A stretch of 64,000 bases of DNA from Ramlibacter agri (GTDB taxonomy: Bacteria; Pseudomonadota; Gammaproteobacteria; Burkholderiales; Burkholderiaceae_C): NCBI RefSeq assembly GCF_012927085.1, contig NZ_JABBFX010000001.1, positions 2,356,001 to 2,420,000 of the forward strand, given 5' to 3'. This document shows, one piece after another, positions 60,445 through 64,000 of the stretch. The notes beneath the pieces were generated by a model. It saw only the letters and a program-made list of their open reading frames with translations, was not told the origin of the DNA and ran no database searches. The position numbers were made by a program, and so were the translations under genes. Each line of letters opens with the position of its first letter. The first letter of the stretch is position 1.

Positions 60445-61829
60445 ACCATGCGGACGATCTTGCGCTTGCGCCACACCAGCCGGTAGTAGAGCGCCTGCAG
60501 CACCAGCATGGAGACGAAGGTGATCGGGTAGGCCACCCACACGCCGTTCAGGCCGATGCGCCGGCTGATCAGCCAGGCCGAGGGCACCTCGATGGCGAGG
60601 ATGCAGAAGATGGAGATGGCCGTGGGCACCAGCACCGCGCCGCTCGCGCGCATCACGCCGCTCAACACCGAAGCGAAGCCGAACACCAGGCTGCTCCAGA
60701 GCATGATGTGCAGCAGGCTCTGCGCGAGTTCGATCACCGGTTCGCTGGTGATGAACAGCGCCATCAGGTGGCGCGAACCCCAGTAGCCCAGGAGCACCAG
60801 CACGCCGGTGATCACCAGGTTCAGCAGCAGGCCGGTGCGCGTGATCGCGCCCAGCTTGTCGGCGTGGCCCCGGCCGATGGCCTGCGCGCCGAGGATCGAG
60901 GCGGTGATGGCGATCGACAGCGCCGGGAACTGCACGTAGTTCACCACCTGGTTGACCGCGCCGTAGGCGGCCGTGGCATTGGAGCCGTAGGCATTCACCA
61001 TGGACAGCAGCGCGATCTCGGCGACCGAGATCACGATCATCTGCACGCCGGTGGGCAGGCCGATCTTCACCACCAGCTTCAGCAGCTGCGGGTCGATGCG
61101 CAGCGCGTGCAGCAGTTCGCGGTCCGGCTTCAGCGCGTGGTTGGTGCGGCGCATGAACCACGCCAGGAAGGCGAGCGCCGCGAGGAAGGAGCAGATCGAC
61201 GCCGCCGCGGCGCTGGTCACGCCCAGCTGCGGCAGGCCAGCCCAGCCGCGGATGAACGCGGGCGTCATCACGCACGACACCGAGGTGGAGATCAGCAGCG
61301 CCCACAGGGGCGTGACGGTGTCGCCAACGCCGCGCATCAACTGGGTGAGCAGGATGAACACCAGCAGGCCCGGCATCGCCAGCATCATGGTGCGGGCGTA
61401 GCCCAGCGCGATGGGCAGCACGTCGGCCGGCGTGCCCAGCGCGGACAGCATGGCGCGCGTGAAGGCGCCGCCGAACAGGGCGACCGCCAGTCCGAGCAGC
61501 AGGCCCAGCGTGAGCGCGGTGCCGGCGATGGCTTTCACCTTGTGCTTCTCGCGCGCGCCCCAGGCCTGCCCGATCAGGACCGAGGCGCCGGCGCCGATGC
61601 CGATCACCAGCGAGATGAAGAAGAACAGGATGGGAAAAAGTCCTGCCACGGCGGCCAGCGCGCGCGTTCCGAGCATCTGGCCCACGAAAACGTTGTTCAG
61701 CGTCCCCGACAGGCCTTGCAGGATGTTGGCCAGGATCATCGGGCCGAGAAACAGGAGGAAAGTTCGCCACAGGGGCCGGCGGACGGCCGGGGAATCGAGG
61801 GTCTCGATCCGCTGGTCGGGGTTTTTCAT
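60441..61829 (-). CDS. MATE family efflux transporter
   Basis: A 462-residue protein with 12 predicted helices in two MatE halves: LANILQGLSGTLNNVFVGQM near 34, GAGASVLIGQAWGAR near 80, the second half beginning GLPTGVQMIVISVAEIALLS. These exporters use sodium or proton gradients to remove cationic drugs. ATG 61829 is chosen for the MKNPDQRIET start; no strong ribosome site is visible. Confidence 0.93.
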   Translation of the reverse strand: MKNPDQRIETLDSPAVRRPLWRTFLLFLGPMILANILQGLSGTLNNVFVGQMLGTRALAAVAGLFPILFFFISLVIGIGAGASVLIGQAWGAREKHKVKAIAGTALTLGLLLGLAVALFGGAFTRAMLSALGTPADVLPIALGYARTMMLAMPGLLVFILLTQLMRGVGDTVTPLWALLISTSVSCVMTPAFIRGWAGLPQLGVTSAAAASICSFLAALAFLAWFMRRTNHALKPDRELLHALRIDPQLLKLVVKIGLPTGVQMIVISVAEIALLSMVNAYGSNATAAYGAVNQVVNYVQFPALSIAITASILGAQAIGRGHADKLGAITRTGLLLNLVITGVLVLLGYWGSRHLMALFITSEPVIELAQSLLHIMLWSSLVFGFASVLSGVMRASGAVLVPTAISIFCILAIEVPSAWLISRRIGLNGVWVAYPITFVSMLVLQALYYRLVWRKRKIVRMV

Positions 61830-61930
61830 GGGGCTGAAGGCTAGCAGGCCTGTGTGGCGCGGAGGGAATCGGCTACTTACCGGCCGGGCTGCCGCCGGTA
61901 CACTGCAGCGCTGACCACCTCGGTAGTACC

Positions 61931-62248
61931 ATGAAGCAGTCCCGCCGCACCGGCAACGGCATCTTGCATTTCCTCCTTGCCGCGACGACGGTTGCCCTGC
62001 TGGCCTGCATCGCCGTGGTCGCACTCGTCTCCCTCGGCGCCTGGCCCACGAGCCGCGTGGCCGAATGGGCGCTGCTGGCGGCGATCACCGTCCTGACGGT
62101 GGCCGTCGTGACGGAGCTGGAACACCTGCGTGTGCGCCGGCAGGGGCGCGACCAGCTGGTGGATCCGCTGGAAGTCTCGACCTTGAGCTTTCCGCCGGGG
62201 TCGCTCGGGCGGCCGTCCAGGCTGCCGGCGGTCCGCAACGGCCGTTAA
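61931..62248 (+). CDS. Small two-helix membrane protein, unknown function
   Basis: A 105-residue protein: basic N-terminus (MKQSRRTGNG), helix at about 12-36 (LHFLLAATTVALLACIAVVA), second helix at about 43-62 and a charged cytoplasmic tail. I do not recognise a family. The composition matches neighbouring genes, and the frame ends just before a short hairpin, so it is probably a real gene. Confidence 0.55.
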   Translation: MKQSRRTGNGILHFLLAATTVALLACIAVVALVSLGAWPTSRVAEWALLAAITVLTVAVVTELEHLRVRRQGRDQLVDPLEVSTLSFPPGSLGRPSRLPAVRNGR

Positions 62249-62249
62249 C

Positions 62250-62270
62250 GATTCCCGCTTTCAGGGAATC
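62250..62270. terminator. Short hairpin between convergent genes
   Basis: GATTCCC-GCTTTCA-GGGAATC, perfect 7-bp arms, between the stop at 62248 and that at 62261 (which it overlaps). It may end transcription from either side; T-runs are short. Confidence 0.45.
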
Positions 62271-62971
62271 TTGCACGCGGGCGCATCGGCTCGCAGCACC
62301 AGCCTCGCAACGATCTGGCCGCCCGCGTGCTCGCGCACCAGCTGTTCGATGTCGGCCATCGCCGCCCGCAGGTCGGCGTCCGTCACGGGTGGCAAGGCGT
62401 CCACGTTGAAGAACACGTCCGAAGTCTGCGGCAAGGTCTGCGTGCCGGCGGCCTGGCGCCAGGTCCAGCGTCGCGTGAGCACGTTGTTCCCCTGGCAGAA
62501 CACGACTTCGTTGGGCAGCGGCGCTTCCGCCGGGCTGCCGTCGGCCGGAATGAAGGCGTCGCCGGGCGCGGTGCGGCGCAGGGCGATGCCGTCGCCGTCG
62601 GCCGGCAGCGGGTGGACGCCGGCGGGCAGCAGGTAGCGCAGCGAAACGATGTTGCCGATGTCCACCAGCGGGTTGATCGCCGGCAGCTGGTCCGGCTTGA
62701 GCACGCGGCGCGCCATGGCCTCGATCGAACTGCGGTGCTCGGAAGGCTTGGCCCCGAAGCGGCGGTAGGCGTCCCGCCACGCGTTCACGTTCGGGTGCTC
62801 GGCCACATTGGCGCCGCGCAGGCGCTCCTGGAGCCGCGCCTCCTCCGCCCGCAAGAGCTCTTCGAGCGGCGGCTGGTCGTTGCTGGCCGCGCGCACGACG
62901 ACGAGGCCGCGCCGGTAGCCGGGGGAGTCGTCGAAGATCGAGCGATCGATGCTGTAGTCGAGGGGACGCAT
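62261..62971 (-). CDS. B3/B4 domain-containing protein
   Basis: A 236-residue protein with the B3/B4 tRNA-binding/editing fold found in phenylalanyl-tRNA synthetase beta subunits: WRDAYRRFGAKPSEHRSSIE near 66, LPAINPLVDIGNIVSLRYLL near 96 and GEVVFCQGNN-like VVFCQGNNVLTRRW near 155. Stand-alone members may edit mischarged tRNA or hydrolyse small substrates. ATG 62971 begins MRPLDYSIDR. Confidence 0.88.
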   Translation of the reverse strand: MRPLDYSIDRSIFDDSPGYRRGLVVVRAASNDQPPLEELLRAEEARLQERLRGANVAEHPNVNAWRDAYRRFGAKPSEHRSSIEAMARRVLKPDQLPAINPLVDIGNIVSLRYLLPAGVHPLPADGDGIALRRTAPGDAFIPADGSPAEAPLPNEVVFCQGNNVLTRRWTWRQAAGTQTLPQTSDVFFNVDALPPVTDADLRAAMADIEQLVREHAGGQIVARLVLRADAPACKIP

Positions 62972-63010
62972 GGCGCGCAATTGTCCACGGGCCGCGTCGT
63001 ATAGTGCCGC

Positions 63011-63265
63011 ATGGCAGGCACGACCATCAACACCGAGACGTACAAGCTGTACCCGTCCCCGCGCAACCCGCACCGCGAGATCTTCGCGCACCAGGTGTTC
63101 GTTCCGCATCCGTATGCCCTGGTCGATCCGCCCAGCTACGACCCCAAGGGCCGCTGGTCCCTGTACGCCGCGCATCGGCTGGCGGACGGCAAGAACGGGC
63201 AGCTGGTGACCTACGAGCTGGAAGCCGACGCCGAGAAGTTCAAGTCGCGCTTCACCCCGGATTGA
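63011..63265 (+). CDS. Hypothetical protein
   Basis: An 84-residue soluble protein starting MAGTTINTETYKLYPSPRNP, rich in Pro, Tyr and His, with no signal peptide or membrane segment. I do not recognise it. It is divergent from the B3/B4 gene and its last 14 bases overlap the convergent glutathione transferase gene. The balanced composition suggests a real gene. Confidence 0.5.
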   Translation: MAGTTINTETYKLYPSPRNPHREIFAHQVFVPHPYALVDPPSYDPKGRWSLYAAHRLADGKNGQLVTYELEADAEKFKSRFTPD

Positions 63266-63878
63266 GCCCGTGCTCCTTCGCGATGGCGAGGTTGCGCGCA
63301 TCGGCCCGCTGCAGCGCGGGGCGGGCGGCGAGGCGCTCGCTGTAGGCGACGAAGGCCGGCTTCGGCTCGAGCATGTTGAAGCGCAGCATGTAGCGCAGGG
63401 TGCCGCCGAAGATGACGTCGGCCATCGAGAAGCGGTCGCCCAGGAGGAACTCGCGCCCGGTGACCGCGCTTTCCATGGCCTGCAGCATCGCTTCGTAGTC
63501 GCCCCAGCCCGCCTGGGACGGCTTGAACTGCCAGTTGGCGGCCTTGGCCATCGAGCCGGGCTCCATGACTGACGGGGCGAAGAAGGACCAGCGCAGGTAG
63601 GTCCCGCGCAAGGGATCGTCCGGCAGCGGGGCAAGGCGGCCGAGCGAGTAGCGATCCGCGAGGTAGAGGCCGATGGCCGCCGACTCCGTGACGACGGCGT
63701 CGCCGTCGACGAGGATCGGCAGCTTGCCCATCGGGTTCAGCGCGATGAGTTCCGGCGCCTTGTGGGCGCCCTTCATGAGGTCCACGAAGCGCAGCTCGTG
63801 CGGAACGCCGAGCTCCTCGAGCATCCAGACGACGCTCGACGCGCGCGAGAAGGGGTGATGGTAGAGCACGATGGACAT
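63252..63878 (-). CDS. Glutathione S-transferase family protein
   Basis: A 208-residue protein. The N-terminal thioredoxin-like domain (about 1-80) has LYHHPFSRASSVVWMLEELG with the Ser/Arg start of the glutathione site, NPMGKLPILVDG with the cis-Pro, and TESAAIGLYLAD. The C-terminal helical domain (about 88-205) has FLLGDRFSMADVIFGGTLRY, the N-capping box. GGAGG lies 8 bases before ATG 63878. Substrate unknown; detoxification is likely. Confidence 0.92.
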   Translation of the reverse strand: MSIVLYHHPFSRASSVVWMLEELGVPHELRFVDLMKGAHKAPELIALNPMGKLPILVDGDAVVTESAAIGLYLADRYSLGRLAPLPDDPLRGTYLRWSFFAPSVMEPGSMAKAANWQFKPSQAGWGDYEAMLQAMESAVTGREFLLGDRFSMADVIFGGTLRYMLRFNMLEPKPAFVAYSERLAARPALQRADARNLAIAKEHGLNPG

Positions 63879-64000
63879 GCGGGCGGCCTCCGATGGATGG
63901 GCGCAGTCTACCGTGCCAGGGCGGCGCAAAGACAACGTCTTCGAGTCCGGCGCTCGGATAGGATGGCACCCACAAGTCCCGGTTCGCACGGGACGGGAGG

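Noticed and set aside
63976..63994. Hairpin GTCCCG...CGGGAC near the right edge, possibly the start of a structured leader RNA
   Set aside because: Only six pairs and the sequence ends six bases later, so no RNA class can be assigned.

Overview
The window is high-GC DNA from a betaproteobacterium of the order Burkholderiales, most likely a Comamonadaceae-like soil bacterium (Ramlibacter/Variovorax/Hydrogenophaga type). This placement is an inference. It rests on three separate tripartite-tricarboxylate 'Bug' binding proteins, a DUF4148 protein, a red-type (form IC) RuBisCO operon with cbbX, AtuA/DUF4387 genes and many acyl-CoA catabolic genes. Genes are densely packed with many 4-base stop/start overlaps. 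I see no rRNA, tRNA, CRISPR array, insertion sequence or prophage.

Layout. 1-12.7 kb: a DUF4148 exported protein, cytochrome b561, an orphan MCE/lipoprotein pair, PutA (proline to glutamate), acetoacetyl-CoA synthetase, a MarR/MFS efflux pair, 6-phosphogluconate dehydrogenase and a DapA-like aldolase. 12.7-16.7 kb: LysR, Bug protein and FAD oxidoreductase, then a small VOC protein behind a near-perfect Fur box. 16.6-21.8 kb: a minus-strand acyl-CoA dehydrogenase/CoA-transferase/periplasmic-binding-protein operon and a divergent metallo-beta-lactamase-fold hydrolase. 22-25.3 kb: an SDR and an MFS exporter divergent from a TetR regulator, with two identical-type operators between them. 25.3-30.2 kb: an AtuA/DUF4387/Bug/serine-hydrolase operon divergent from a GntR regulator. 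30.2-30.7 kb: a decayed toxin with an intact antitoxin.

30.7-37.8 kb: cbbR divergent from cbbL-cbbS-cbbX-cbbY-cbbF-cbbP-cbbZ, the specific part of the Calvin cycle. RuBisCO, activase, phosphoribulokinase and the two phosphatases look intact. The cbbF product keeps its reading frame but has lost the segment and residues that make a class I fructose-bisphosphatase catalytic. This is the most striking observation in the window.

37.8-50.5 kb: a GIY-YIG protein, two tail-to-tail hybrid histidine kinases, a thioesterase, an acyl-CoA synthetase/MaoC hydratase/CoA-transferase/Bug operon with an IclR regulator, a flap-type exonuclease and an alpha/beta hydrolase. 50.5-56.4 kb: an FMN riboswitch driving a ribH paralogue, a phosphoesterase lipoprotein, an M20 peptidase, and a small exported protein with an ABC ATPase/FtsX-type permease carrying a histidine-rich loop (possibly metal-linked). 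56.4-64 kb: a methyltransferase stub, VOC and YCII proteins, a DHA2 drug exporter overlapping an AAC(3)-type acetyltransferase, a DUF1345 protein, a MATE exporter, a B3/B4 protein and a glutathione S-transferase.

Two families of short REP-like palindromes each occur twice, always in gaps beside genes. All domain and family calls were made by reading the translated sequence; no database search was run.
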